Assembly: GCF_027941835.1 (NCBI RefSeq)
Contig: NZ_CP116005.1
Coordinates: 3,487,501 to 3,551,500 of the forward strand
Direction of reading: 5' to 3'
Origin: Sphingosinicella microcystinivorans
GTDB lineage: Bacteria > Pseudomonadota > Alphaproteobacteria > Sphingomonadales > Sphingomonadaceae
Length of the DNA stretch: 64,000 nt
The notes under the pieces were generated by a model. That model was not told the origin of the DNA and did no database searches. It saw only the letters and a program-made list of their open reading frames with translations. Numbering within the stretch: the first letter of the stretch is position 1; the number at the start of each line of letters is the position of its first letter. Made by a program: the position numbers and the translations under genes. Shown here piece by piece: positions 47,517 to 56,339 of this stretch.

Positions 47517-47698
47517 GACATACCCCCTTCGCAGAATACCGGCAGACTTACGCAAGAATCGGACCACCTTCGCTTTTCCGATGTTTTTGAATTGTCCCTC
47601 GATACAACTGTAAAGAATCCAAGACACTATACAGCCTTGTAAGGCTACCCGCCCCACCTCTTGGATTGCAGTTTTTGCAGACCGGACCGGTTGATCCT

Positions 47699-48364
47699 TT
47701 ATTCGCGCTCTACCCTTGAAACCGCCGCCACCTGCCGGGTCTGCTGCCAGTCCCTGAGTTCGGCCTGAAACGCCTCGATCTTGCGGAAATGGTCCTGGTA
47801 GTCCTGCTCGATGTCGGCGAGCGCGCCGAGCGACCACGCTTCCAGTTCCTTCGAGGGCAGCGCGTTCGCCGCCGCGAGGTAGCGCGCCGTCTTGGCGCAG
47901 AACGCGGCCTTGATGGGCGGATAGGCGTAGTGGTTGTAGAGCTTCGTCATCCGGGTGTCGCGGATGCGCAGGCCGTCGCTGCCGTGCTCGCGCCGGTACT
48001 TGGCGTCGATCGCCTTGTTGGCGTTCGCCAGCACCGTCTTGTGGGTCTTCAGGAACTGGTTGTAGCCGTCGCGCTGCACCGTGTTCGAGGCCGTCACGCA
48101 GCTCAGCGCCGCGACGTTGAGCGCGGAGCGGACGTTGAACATCGTCTCGAGCGGCCCGAGCCCGACGTTGGGCGTGAGGAAACGTCCCTCGCTGTCCTTC
48201 GCGGGCAGCACGTAGGCAGGGTCGACACCGGCGGGCGGCTGCGGAGGCCGCAGGACCTGCGGCGGAGGCGGCGGCGCGGGGGACGGTGGCGGCGGTGCGG
48301 GCGGCGCGGCGCAGGCCGCAACGCCGAGCGTCAGCGCGAACACCTTCCATTTGCCCCGGCGCAT
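47699..48364 (-). CDS. Proline-rich lipoprotein of unknown function
   Basis: A 221-aa protein with a lipobox (TLGVAACAA, Cys about residue 18), then a Pro-rich stretch (PPAPPPPSPAPPPPPQV) and a globular domain with few conserved motifs (FLTPNVGLGPLETMFNVRSALNVAALSC). ATG 48364 begins the signal; a longer in-frame start is not needed. The function is unknown. Confidence 0.8.
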   Translation of the reverse strand: MRRGKWKVFALTLGVAACAAPPAPPPPSPAPPPPPQVLRPPQPPAGVDPAYVLPAKDSEGRFLTPNVGLGPLETMFNVRSALNVAALSCVTASNTVQRDGYNQFLKTHKTVLANANKAIDAKYRREHGSDGLRIRDTRMTKLYNHYAYPPIKAAFCAKTARYLAAANALPSKELEAWSLGALADIEQDYQDHFRKIEAFQAELRDWQQTRQVAAVSRVERE

Positions 48365-48595
48365 ACGTCCCCGCCCCTTTGATCCCGCCTGTTGTGTCAC
48401 AGCCCGAATCTCCGTGTCCAGCACCCGCGCGACGAATCGAGTCAAAGACACGTCATACGCACGTCACATGCCTGTAACCCCGGTCTGGTTTAGCCTCGGC
48501 GCATCGAAACCGGGGACTGAACACGATGGAACGCGGACCCTGCGCCTACAAGCTGCTGATGCTGTGGGCCTGCCGAGCCCAGAAACCGCCGCGTA

Positions 48596-49015
48596 TCAGC
48601 TGGCGGCAACGCCTGTCCGACGCGGTGACGCTCCGCCTCGCGAGAGCGTAGTCGGGGCGTAGTTTCGGGGCGCAACCCCGGCCACGCGCTCGCCGCCGAG
48701 CAGCGCGCAGCCCATTCCGGCGCGCATCAGCGTGGAGACGAGGTGCGTGTCGCCGAGCCGGGTGAGCTTGTCGCCGATCTCGCCGATGGTCATGTCGCGC
48801 CATTCGTCGGGCGTCCGCATCGTGTCCCCGGCCACCTCGGCGATCAGCAGCCAGTCGCGCTCCCGGAGCCTGCCGCCGAGCTCGCGCGCCACGCACGCCG
48901 ATTCCGGTTTGCCGAAGCCACGCGACAACAGCGCGCTCTCGATCTCCGCGCTCGACGGGTTGCACGCCGCGAGCAGGCCGAGCGCGGGCAGGATCAGCAG
49001 CGCGCGGCGTTTCAT
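48596..49015 (-). CDS. Lipoprotein, tandem paralogue A
   Basis: A 139-aa lipoprotein (lipobox LGLLAAC, Cys18). It shares with the next upstream gene a motif near the end (RAGMGCALLGG versus RAGLGCALMGA) and a similar Cys-containing ACVARELGGRL/GCMADQMVDRL segment, so the two are tandem paralogues. It has a unique C-terminal extension of about 30 residues. Function unknown. Confidence 0.8.
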   Translation of the reverse strand: MKRRALLILPALGLLAACNPSSAEIESALLSRGFGKPESACVARELGGRLRERDWLLIAEVAGDTMRTPDEWRDMTIGEIGDKLTRLGDTHLVSTLMRAGMGCALLGGERVAGVAPRNYAPTTLSRGGASPRRTGVAAS

Positions 49016-49016
49016 C

Positions 49017-49334
49017 CTATGCCCCCATCAGCGCGCAGCCGAGCCCGGCGCGCGTCACCACCTCGACGATCTCGGGATCGCCGATCGCCTGGAACCGCTT
49101 CTGGATCTCGCGCAGGCTCATGCGCTCCACCTCGCGCCGGTCGACGCCCTTGGCGAAGCGCGCGAGGCGCTTGAGCTGCGCGGTCGAGAGCCGGTCCACC
49201 ATCTGGTCCGCCATGCAGCCCGCCACGGGCCGCGAAACGCCCGCGCTCGTCAGGCTGCGCTCGATACGGCTTTCATAGCTCGCACAGCCTGCAAGCAGCG
49301 CGGCGGCGGTAACGACAATCGACAACGGCTTCAT
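49017..49334 (-). CDS. Lipoprotein, tandem paralogue B
   Basis: A 105-aa lipoprotein (lipobox ALLAGC, Cys17). It lies 1 bp upstream of paralogue A on the same strand, so the two are an operon. It contains GCMADQMVDRLSTAQLKRLARFAKG and ends RAGLGCALMGA. The conserved pair of cysteines could form a disulfide. Function unknown. Confidence 0.82.
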   Translation of the reverse strand: MKPLSIVVTAAALLAGCASYESRIERSLTSAGVSRPVAGCMADQMVDRLSTAQLKRLARFAKGVDRREVERMSLREIQKRFQAIGDPEIVEVVTRAGLGCALMGA

Positions 49335-49416
49335 GCTCGGACTCTCCGCTTCGGGACGGGCTTCATCGCTCTGCCCGCCTTAACCCAAGCTGACCCCGGT
49401 GCTATAGCACGGCGGC

Positions 49417-49914
49417 ATGAGCCTCTGGACCGGTATCCTCGTCGCGCTCGCCGCGACGCTCGCGATGGAAGGCGTCGCCTACGCGGCGCACCGCTGGGTG
49501 ATGCACGGCGTCCTCTGGTCGCTGCACAAGTCGCACCACGAGCCGCGCGCCGGGCTTTTCGAGAAGAACGACTGGTTCGCCGTCATGTTCGCCCTGCCCT
49601 CGATCGCCTGCATCTGGCTCGGCGTCGAAGCGGGCTGGCATCCGGCGTGGATGTGGGTGGGCATCGGCATCGCGGGTTACGGCGCGATCTATTTCGGCTT
49701 CCATGACGTCATCGTCCATCGCCGCATCGCGCACGGCTACGTGCCGAAAAGCGCCTACATGAAGCGCATCGTGCAGGCGCACCGGCTGCACCACGCGGTC
49801 AGCAGCAAGCACGGCACCGTGTCGTTCGGCTTCCTGTGGGCGCCGCCCGTCCGCAGGCTGAAGGCCGAACTCGAGCGCGCCGGCGGCGACATCCGGATGC
49901 CGACGGGCGCGTGA
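49417..49914 (+). CDS. crtZ: Beta-carotene hydroxylase
   Basis: A 165-aa non-heme diiron membrane hydroxylase that adds 3-hydroxyl groups to beta-carotene, giving zeaxanthin. The His clusters (HRWVMH, HKSHH, HDVIVHRR, HRLHH) characteristic of CrtZ are all present and would bind iron. It is convergent with crtB and belongs to the carotenoid block. Confidence 0.95.
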   Translation: MSLWTGILVALAATLAMEGVAYAAHRWVMHGVLWSLHKSHHEPRAGLFEKNDWFAVMFALPSIACIWLGVEAGWHPAWMWVGIGIAGYGAIYFGFHDVIVHRRIAHGYVPKSAYMKRIVQAHRLHHAVSSKHGTVSFGFLWAPPVRRLKAELERAGGDIRMPTGA

Positions 49915-49958
49915 GCGCCGCCATGTCGGCCACCGCTACCGCCTCGCCGACTTCGGCC

Positions 49959-50915
49959 TCACGCCGGAAGCAGCGGCGATGGCGGCGTCCAGTCCGGCGT
50001 GTCGCCTTTCTTCCACAGCGCCGGCCGGGGCGGCAGCGGCGATGTGAGGCGCGGCGTCAGGAAGGCGCGCGCCACGAAGCGCAGCTTTTCGGGAACCGAG
50101 GTGCTTTGCCGGTGGTCCCACGCCGCCGTTCCGCCCGCGCGCACCTTCGCGCCGATCGCGGCGTAGATGTCCGCGGCGGCGACCACCGCCCGGCCCGCGC
50201 GCCGGGGCAGGCGCCGGGCGCCTTCCCGCGCGGAGGCATAGTAGGCATCCGCGAGATCGAGCAGCCGCGCCACGATCGCAACGAGCGCGCCGCGATGCTC
50301 GGGCCGAACATGGTCGCCCGGCGGTATCCCGGCATCGGCCAGCCAGTCCTCCGGCAGATAGCAGCGCCCGAGCGCCGCGTCGTCGAACACGTCGCGCGCG
50401 ATGTTGGTGAGCTGGAAGGCGATGCCGAGGTCGGCGGCGCGCAGCAGCAGGTCGCGGTCGCCCGGCGAAACGCCCATGATCGCCGCCATCATCTCCCCGA
50501 CGACGCCCGCGACATGGTGGCAGTAGTCGAGCGTGTCCTCGATATGGCGGAAGCGGCGCTCGTACACGTCCATCGCGTAGCCGGCGAGGTGAGCCAGCGG
50601 ACAGGCTTCCGGTATTCGCGTTTCACGCACAACCGAAGCAAGCGCCCCGAAGGCGTTGATTTTCTGTTCCTCTCCGGCAAACACCGCCCGCGTCCGCCGG
50701 GCGAGGTCAGCCAGCCGCGCCTCGGCCGACGCGTCTGTCGCCACGCGGCCCTGCCCGCCCTCCTGCCCGTCGATGGTATCGTCGCAGTGACGGCACCACG
50801 CGTAGAGCAGCCACGCGCGGCGGCGGGTCGTGGGGTCGAACAGCCGCGAGGCGAGCGCGAAGCTGCGCGACCCCCGCGCGATGCTGCGCTTCGCCCAGCG
50901 GGTCAGCTCATCCAT
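49959..50915 (-). CDS. crtB: Phytoene synthase
   Basis: Head-to-head condensation of two GGPP to phytoene. It is 318 aa from the ATG at 50915. The Asp-rich motif CDDTID near residue 45 and the second signature AFQLTNIARDVFDDAALGRCYLP are present. It overlaps the crtI stop by 8 bp, so translation is coupled. Confidence 0.96.
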   Translation of the reverse strand: MDELTRWAKRSIARGSRSFALASRLFDPTTRRRAWLLYAWCRHCDDTIDGQEGGQGRVATDASAEARLADLARRTRAVFAGEEQKINAFGALASVVRETRIPEACPLAHLAGYAMDVYERRFRHIEDTLDYCHHVAGVVGEMMAAIMGVSPGDRDLLLRAADLGIAFQLTNIARDVFDDAALGRCYLPEDWLADAGIPPGDHVRPEHRGALVAIVARLLDLADAYYASAREGARRLPRRAGRAVVAAADIYAAIGAKVRAGGTAAWDHRQSTSVPEKLRFVARAFLTPRLTSPLPPRPALWKKGDTPDWTPPSPLLPA

Positions 50916-52389
50916 CGGCAAGATCGTCCAGCATCAGCCGCGCCGTCGCCTTCGCAGAGCCGACGACGCCCGGAATCCCGGCGCCGGGATGCGTGCCCGC
51001 GCCGACGAAATAGAGGTTGGGGATCACGTCGTCCCGGTTGTGGACGCGGAACCACGCGCTCTGCCAGAGCACGGGTTCGAGGCTGAACGCCGAGCCGAGA
51101 TGCGCCTTAAGCTCCGTTCTGAAGTCGCTTGGCGTAAACCACCGCTTCACTTCGATATTTTCGAGAAGGCCGGGAAGCAGATGCGCGTCCAGCGACCGGA
51201 GGATGCGCTCGGCGTATTCAGGCGCGACACGTTCCCAATCGCCATCGTATTTGCCGAGATGCGGCACCGGCGACAGCGCGTAGAAGCTGCTGCACCCCGG
51301 CGGCGACAGGCCGGGATCGGACGCGGTCGGGTGATGCAGGTAGAGCGAGAAATCGTCGGCGAGAACGCCGTTGCCGTAAATGTCGTCGAGGAGTGCACGG
51401 TAGCGCGGCCCGAACAGGATGTTGTGGTGCGGCACCTCGGGCCACGTCCCCCGCGCGCCGAAATGGACGACGAACAGCGAAGGCGAAAACCGCTTGCGTT
51501 CCAGCGCCTTCGCCGCCGCCTTCCCGCGCGCCGTCGCGCCCAGAAGATCGGCGTAGGTGTGCACGACGTCGCCGTTCGAGGCGACGGCATCGAAGGCGCG
51601 GCGCTCACCGCCCGCGACGAGGCCGGTCACGCGGTTTCCGGCGGTTTCGATGGCCGTCACCGGCGTGCCGAGCCGCACGGTGCCGCCAAGATCCTCGAAC
51701 AGCCGCACAAGGCCCCGCACCAGCGCGTGCGTGCCGCCGCGCGGGAACCACACGCCCCATTTCTTCTCCAGCGCATGAATAAGCGCGTATATCGAACTGG
51801 TCTTGAAGGGGTTTCCGCCGACGAGGAGCGTGTGGAAGCTGAACGCCTCGCGCAGCTTCGGGTGGCGGATGTGGCGCGCCACCACCGAATGGACGGAGCG
51901 CCACGCGCCGTAGCGCATCAGCCGCGGCGAGGCCGCCAGCATCGAGCGGAAATCGAGGAACGCCTCGTGCCCGAGCGCCTCGTAGCCTTCGCGCAGCACG
52001 CCCTCGGAATAGGCGGAGAAGCGCCGGTATCCCTCCACGTCCGCGGGCGACAGCGCGGCGATCCCCGCGGAGAGCCGCGCCTCGTCGCCCGTGTAGTCGA
52101 AGGTCGTGCCGTCCGGCCAGTGCAGGCGGTAGAACGGCTCGACCGGCATCAGGTCGACATAATCGGCAAGGCGCCTGCCGGAGAGCGCGAACAGCGCCTC
52201 AAGGCAGGTCGGATCGGTGACGACCGTGGGTCCGGCGTCGAAGGTATAGCCCTTGTCCTCGTAGACGTAGGCCCGCCCGCCCGGCTTGTCGCGCGTCTCG
52301 AACAGCGTGACGTCATGCCCCGCGGATTGCAGGCGCACCGCGAGCGCGAGGCCGCCGAAGCCGCTGCCGATCACTGCGATTGCGGCCAT
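50908..52389 (-). CDS. crtI: Phytoene desaturase
   Basis: A 493-aa FAD enzyme desaturating phytoene to lycopene. It has an N-terminal Rossmann motif (GSGFGGLALAVRLQSAGHDV) and the C-terminal CrtI signature GAGTHPGAGIPGVVGSAKATARL. It lies between crtY and crtB on the same strand. Confidence 0.97.
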   Translation of the reverse strand: MAAIAVIGSGFGGLALAVRLQSAGHDVTLFETRDKPGGRAYVYEDKGYTFDAGPTVVTDPTCLEALFALSGRRLADYVDLMPVEPFYRLHWPDGTTFDYTGDEARLSAGIAALSPADVEGYRRFSAYSEGVLREGYEALGHEAFLDFRSMLAASPRLMRYGAWRSVHSVVARHIRHPKLREAFSFHTLLVGGNPFKTSSIYALIHALEKKWGVWFPRGGTHALVRGLVRLFEDLGGTVRLGTPVTAIETAGNRVTGLVAGGERRAFDAVASNGDVVHTYADLLGATARGKAAAKALERKRFSPSLFVVHFGARGTWPEVPHHNILFGPRYRALLDDIYGNGVLADDFSLYLHHPTASDPGLSPPGCSSFYALSPVPHLGKYDGDWERVAPEYAERILRSLDAHLLPGLLENIEVKRWFTPSDFRTELKAHLGSAFSLEPVLWQSAWFRVHNRDDVIPNLYFVGAGTHPGAGIPGVVGSAKATARLMLDDLADG

Positions 52390-52398
52390 CGCCTGCGC

Positions 52399-53547
52399 CT
52401 AATCGACCCCGAGCATCACCGCGAGCGCACGCCCCACGGGCACCGGCGGGCGGCCCGCGAGGATGCGCAGCTTGTCGGTGCGCGTCGAAGCGCCCGCGTA
52501 GAAGCGCGCGACGATCGCGTCCGGCAGCCGGTAGAAATGCTGGAGCACGCGGTAGCGCGCCGAGGGCGCGGCGGCGCGGAACAGCATCCGCGCCAGCGTG
52601 CGGTAGTAGCGCCGCCCGTGCCACGTGCGTGTCGCGTGCGCACGCACGGCGCTGTAGACGAGATCGGGATCGAAGCGCGGCAGGTCGGCGAGGAGATCGG
52701 CCGTGCGCACGGCGTCCGGGAAGCTGTAGCCGGTGAGCGGATGAAACAGCCCCGCGCGCATCCCGAGCCGGGCGACCCCGGGCGCGCCTGCCTCCCAGAG
52801 CGCCTCGATGTTGCCGGCAAGCGCCAGCGGCAGAACGCCGCGCTCGGCCCCGACGACGCCGTGCGGACCCAGCCCCGCGCCCAGCGCCCACGCCTCGATG
52901 CGCGCCTTCACGGCCTCGACGTCGAGGCCGGGATCGTCGCTGTAGCAGGTGTCCTCGATCAGCAGGCGCCGCTCGTCCCACGGCAGCACGTAGACGAAGC
53001 GGTAGCCGTCCGCCTGATCGACGCGCGCATCCATGATGAGCGGCATGGCGAGGCCGTGCGGCCGCAGCGTCTCGATCTCGAGGCCGACGAATTTCTGCCA
53101 CGCCAGTTCGAGCGCCGTCGTCGGCGCATGGCCGCGTCCGTCGATCACCACGCGCGCGCCGAGCCGCTCGCCGGTCTCCAGCGTCACGCCCGCCGCGTCG
53201 AGGCCGCGCACCTTGCGGCCGAGCAGCAGGCGGTCCGCCGGCATCGCGGCGCGCACGGCGGCGTCGAGCAGCGCCGAGCGGGCGCTCGCATAGCCGTGCG
53301 GCAACGTGCGCGTGAAGGCGGGGAAGCGGACATCGTAGCGCGGCCAGCGCGCGGCATAGAGCGGTGCCGTCCAGTCCCGCTGCGCGGGCGTCATGTCCGT
53401 GTCGAAGGAGGACCAGATGTGGTCGCCGCCGATGCGCTCGCCGGCCTCGACGATCGCGACGCGAAGCTCCGGCCGCCGCGCGGCGAGCCTCAGCCCCGCC
53501 AGCCCCGATGCCAAACCCCCGCCCACCAGGATCAGGTCGAAATCCAT
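52399..53547 (-). CDS. crtY: Lycopene beta-cyclase
   Basis: A 382-aa flavoprotein cyclising lycopene to beta-carotene. The N-terminal VGGGLASGLAGLRLAARRP FAD motif and the typical CrtY segments DHIWSSF, LPWDERRLLIEDTCYSD and GLFHPLTGYS are present. It is first in crtY-crtI-crtB, 9 bp from crtI. Confidence 0.95.
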   Translation of the reverse strand: MDFDLILVGGGLASGLAGLRLAARRPELRVAIVEAGERIGGDHIWSSFDTDMTPAQRDWTAPLYAARWPRYDVRFPAFTRTLPHGYASARSALLDAAVRAAMPADRLLLGRKVRGLDAAGVTLETGERLGARVVIDGRGHAPTTALELAWQKFVGLEIETLRPHGLAMPLIMDARVDQADGYRFVYVLPWDERRLLIEDTCYSDDPGLDVEAVKARIEAWALGAGLGPHGVVGAERGVLPLALAGNIEALWEAGAPGVARLGMRAGLFHPLTGYSFPDAVRTADLLADLPRFDPDLVYSAVRAHATRTWHGRRYYRTLARMLFRAAAPSARYRVLQHFYRLPDAIVARFYAGASTRTDKLRILAGRPPVPVGRALAVMLGVD

Positions 53548-53629
53548 GCCCGCCTAGCTGTACCAGCCCGGCGCGCAAAAGCCACCGGATTTGCATGACC
53601 GCCGCCCGCCCGCCTGTTAGAAGGCGCGC

Positions 53630-54445
53630 GTGGCCGAAGCCGTGTTCACCGTCGCCGCGATGGTCGTCATCGTCGCCCTCCGCTACCTCGCGGTTTCGGG
53701 CGCGTTCGCGTGGCTTTCGGCGCGCGTGCGGCCCGGCATCCACGCCGGCCGCATGGCGCGGCAGATCCGCGGCGAGATCCGCTGGTCGCTGATCGCCGCC
53801 GCCATCTATGCGGTTCCGGCGGGCCTCGTGCTCCATGCGTGGCAGGCGCACGGATGGACGCGCATCTACACCGATCCGGGCGTATACGGCTGGTGGTGGC
53901 TGCCGGGGAGCGTGCTCGCCTGCCTCCTCGTCCACGACACGTATTTCTACTGGACGCACCGCTGGATGCACGCGCCCCGCCTGTTCGCGCGCATCCACAA
54001 GGTGCATCACGACAGCCGCCCGCCCACGCCATGGGCGGCGATGAGCTTCCACCCGTGGGAATCGCTGATCGGCGCGGCGCTGATCCCGGCGCTCACCTTC
54101 GTCATCCCCGTCCATGTCGCGGCGCTCGGGCTGGTGCTGGCGCTGATGACCGTTTTCGGCGTCACCAACCACATGGGCTGGGAGCTGTTCCCGCGCGCCC
54201 TGCTTGACGGGCCGTTCGGGAAGCTGGTGATAACCGCCTCGCATCACCACCGGCATCATCAGGACTATCGCTGCAATTATGGGCTCTATTTCCGGCACTG
54301 GGACCGGCTCTGCGGAACGGACAGGGGTCTGGAAGACTGGGGCCTTGGAGACTTCGATGCTGAAACGAGCGGCCATCGCGGCGGCGTTCCTGCCGCTTCT
54401 CGGCGCGGCGCCTTCGGGCGAGGCCTCGCTGCACCTGACGTTTGA
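53630..54445 (+). CDS. Sterol desaturase/fatty acid hydroxylase superfamily protein
   Basis: A 271-aa membrane protein with the His motifs HDTYFYWTHRWMH, HKVHHDS and HHHRHH, i.e. non-heme diiron hydroxylase/desaturase. The GTG at 53630 was chosen. Being next to crt genes, it may act on carotenoids or another membrane lipid; the substrate is unknown. Its last ~30 residues overlap the next gene by 89 bp, so the natural C-terminus may be shorter. Confidence 0.85.
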   Translation: MAEAVFTVAAMVVIVALRYLAVSGAFAWLSARVRPGIHAGRMARQIRGEIRWSLIAAAIYAVPAGLVLHAWQAHGWTRIYTDPGVYGWWWLPGSVLACLLVHDTYFYWTHRWMHAPRLFARIHKVHHDSRPPTPWAAMSFHPWESLIGAALIPALTFVIPVHVAALGLVLALMTVFGVTNHMGWELFPRALLDGPFGKLVITASHHHRHHQDYRCNYGLYFRHWDRLCGTDRGLEDWGLGDFDAETSGHRGGVPAASRRGAFGRGLAAPDV

Positions 54446-54788
54446 GGGGCTGCGCTCCCAGAAGGGCAGCATCCGCCTGTGCCTGTGGCGCGACTCCGAC
54501 GGCTATCCGGACTGCACCCGCAGCACCTCCGCGACGAAGGAGACCGTGCCCGCCTCTAGCCCCATGCTCGACATCGCCGGGCTCCAGCCGGGCGACTACG
54601 CCGTCTCGGCGATCCACGACGAGAACGACAACAGGAAGCTCGACAAGAGCTTCATCGGCCTGCCCACGGAGGGCGTCGCCTTCTCGAACAACGCCAGAAT
54701 CGCCTTCGGCCCGCCGAAGTTCGAGAAGGTCCGCTTCCATGTCGCGGGCGAAACCGCGCAAACGCTGCACATGCGCTATTTCCTTTGA
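54357..54788 (+). CDS. DUF2141 secreted protein
   Basis: A 143-aa protein with signal peptide (LLGAAPSGEA) and the DUF2141 pattern: GSIRLCLWRDSDGYPD, GDYAVSAIHDENDNRKLD, GLPTEGVAFSNNA. It is a beta-sandwich protein of unknown function. It overlaps the sterol desaturase-like gene by 89 bp, an unusually large overlap. Confidence 0.88.
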   Translation: MLKRAAIAAAFLPLLGAAPSGEASLHLTFEGLRSQKGSIRLCLWRDSDGYPDCTRSTSATKETVPASSPMLDIAGLQPGDYAVSAIHDENDNRKLDKSFIGLPTEGVAFSNNARIAFGPPKFEKVRFHVAGETAQTLHMRYFL

Positions 54789-54813
54789 AACACGAAGAGC
54801 CTAGTCCGCGCCC

Positions 54814-56337
54814 ATGAAATTCGAACGCAGCGACAAGAACGTCGGCAGCCGTGTTTTCAAGGGGGCGCTCTTCATGACGGGCGCCCGCTTCATCCTGCGC
54901 CTGTTCAGCCTCATCAACCTGATGGTGCTCGGACGCCTGCTCGACCCTTCGGACTACGGCATCGCCTCCTACGCCATCGCCATCATCGCGTTGACGCAGG
55001 TGTTCTCCGACATCCGCGTCAACAGCGCCCTGATCTCGATACGCGAGGTGAACCAGACGCATCTGGACACCGGGTTCACGATCAACCTGCTGCGCGGCTT
55101 CATCGTTGCCGGGCTGCTGTTCGCTTTCGCCGGACCGATCGCCGACTATGCGAACGAACCCGCTCTCGTCGATGTGCTGCGCGTCCTCGCCGTGGTGCTG
55201 ATCTTCGACGGGCTGAAAAACCCGGCCATGTTGATGTTCCGCCGGAACATCGACTTCTCGCGGGAATTCAAGCGCGTCGCGCTTTCGACCGTGCTCGGCT
55301 CGCTGGCCGCGATCACGGTTGCGATTCTTACCGAAAGCTATTGGGCGATCGTCGCGGGCACGCTGGTGGGGCGCTTTGCGGAAAGCGCGTTCAGCTATTG
55401 GCGCATCCCCTACATGCCGAAGCTCGGCTTTCGGGAAAGCGGCGTTTTCCTGCGTTTCGGAAGCTGGATGACGATCGACGCCATCCTGGACTACGTGACC
55501 TCCGCCGCGCCCACGATGCTGCTCGGGCGCTACGCGGGCACGCACGCGCTCGGTTTCTACACGGTCGGCAAGGATATATCGCAGCTCGCCACGCGCGAAC
55601 TCACCGGCCCGCTGATGCAGGCGCTGTTCCCCGGACTTGCAGCGCTCGCGCACGATACGCCGCGCCTGCGCGTCGCCTACCGCAAGGCACAGGCGACCGT
55701 GCTCGGCATCGCGCTCCCGATCGGTTTCGGCTCCGCGCTGCTCGCGCCCGAGATGGTCGCGCTCATCGTCGGCCAGAAATGGCTGGCGGAAGCGCCGCAG
55801 GTGATACAGGTTTTCGGGCCCGTGTTCGCCATTTCGATGGTCGGCGCCTCCACGAACGGCCTCGCGATGGCGAAGCTGGCGCTTCCGCAGATGGTCATGC
55901 GGGCAGCGTTCCTCGCGGTCTTCTGCCTGCCGATCTTCTGGTATGCGGTAAGCCAGCACGGCGTGTCCGGCATGATCTATGCCGTGGCCTTCTACCACCT
56001 GCTGCGCGCCTCCGTGAACATGTTCTTCGCCAAGACCCTGCTCAAGGATTCGTTCTTCTCGGCCTTCCTGATGGGCTGGCGCAGCTTCGTGGCCGTTGCC
56101 GTCATGTCGGGCGCCGTGCTGCTGATGCCGTCCGTTTCTCCGGGGGGCATGTCCGAAATCGCCGTGTTTCTTTCGGTGCTGCCGCGCATCGCGGTTGCCG
56201 CCGTCGTCTATATCGCCGCCCACATCGTGCTGTGGCAGCTGTCGGGCAAGCCCGACGGCTTCGAAAGCAAGGTGCTCGAAATCCTCGGCAAGGCGCTCGA
56301 GCGTTTCCGGGAACGGCGGGCCCGGCACGCGGGGTAG
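54814..56337 (+). CDS. Polysaccharide flippase (Wzx/RfbX-like, MOP superfamily)
   Basis: A 507-aa membrane protein with about 12-14 helices, starting VFKGALFMTGARFILRLFSLINLMVLGRLLDPSDYGIASYA, typical of oligosaccharide flippases. It likely moves a lipid-linked sugar across the inner membrane. It is 25 bp after the DUF2141 gene and convergent with a sugar aminotransferase-like gene. Confidence 0.88.
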   Translation: MKFERSDKNVGSRVFKGALFMTGARFILRLFSLINLMVLGRLLDPSDYGIASYAIAIIALTQVFSDIRVNSALISIREVNQTHLDTGFTINLLRGFIVAGLLFAFAGPIADYANEPALVDVLRVLAVVLIFDGLKNPAMLMFRRNIDFSREFKRVALSTVLGSLAAITVAILTESYWAIVAGTLVGRFAESAFSYWRIPYMPKLGFRESGVFLRFGSWMTIDAILDYVTSAAPTMLLGRYAGTHALGFYTVGKDISQLATRELTGPLMQALFPGLAALAHDTPRLRVAYRKAQATVLGIALPIGFGSALLAPEMVALIVGQKWLAEAPQVIQVFGPVFAISMVGASTNGLAMAKLALPQMVMRAAFLAVFCLPIFWYAVSQHGVSGMIYAVAFYHLLRASVNMFFAKTLLKDSFFSAFLMGWRSFVAVAVMSGAVLLMPSVSPGGMSEIAVFLSVLPRIAVAAVVYIAAHIVLWQLSGKPDGFESKVLEILGKALERFRERRARHAG

Positions 56338-56339
56338 GT

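Noticed and set aside
48526-48651. A 41-codon plus-strand ORF (MERGPC...)
   Set aside because: It overlaps a convergent lipoprotein gene, lacks a clear ribosome site and resembles no family.
50830-53598. Long plus-strand open frame opposite crtB, crtI and crtY
   Set aside because: Antisense shadow of well-recognised carotenoid genes; no family signature.
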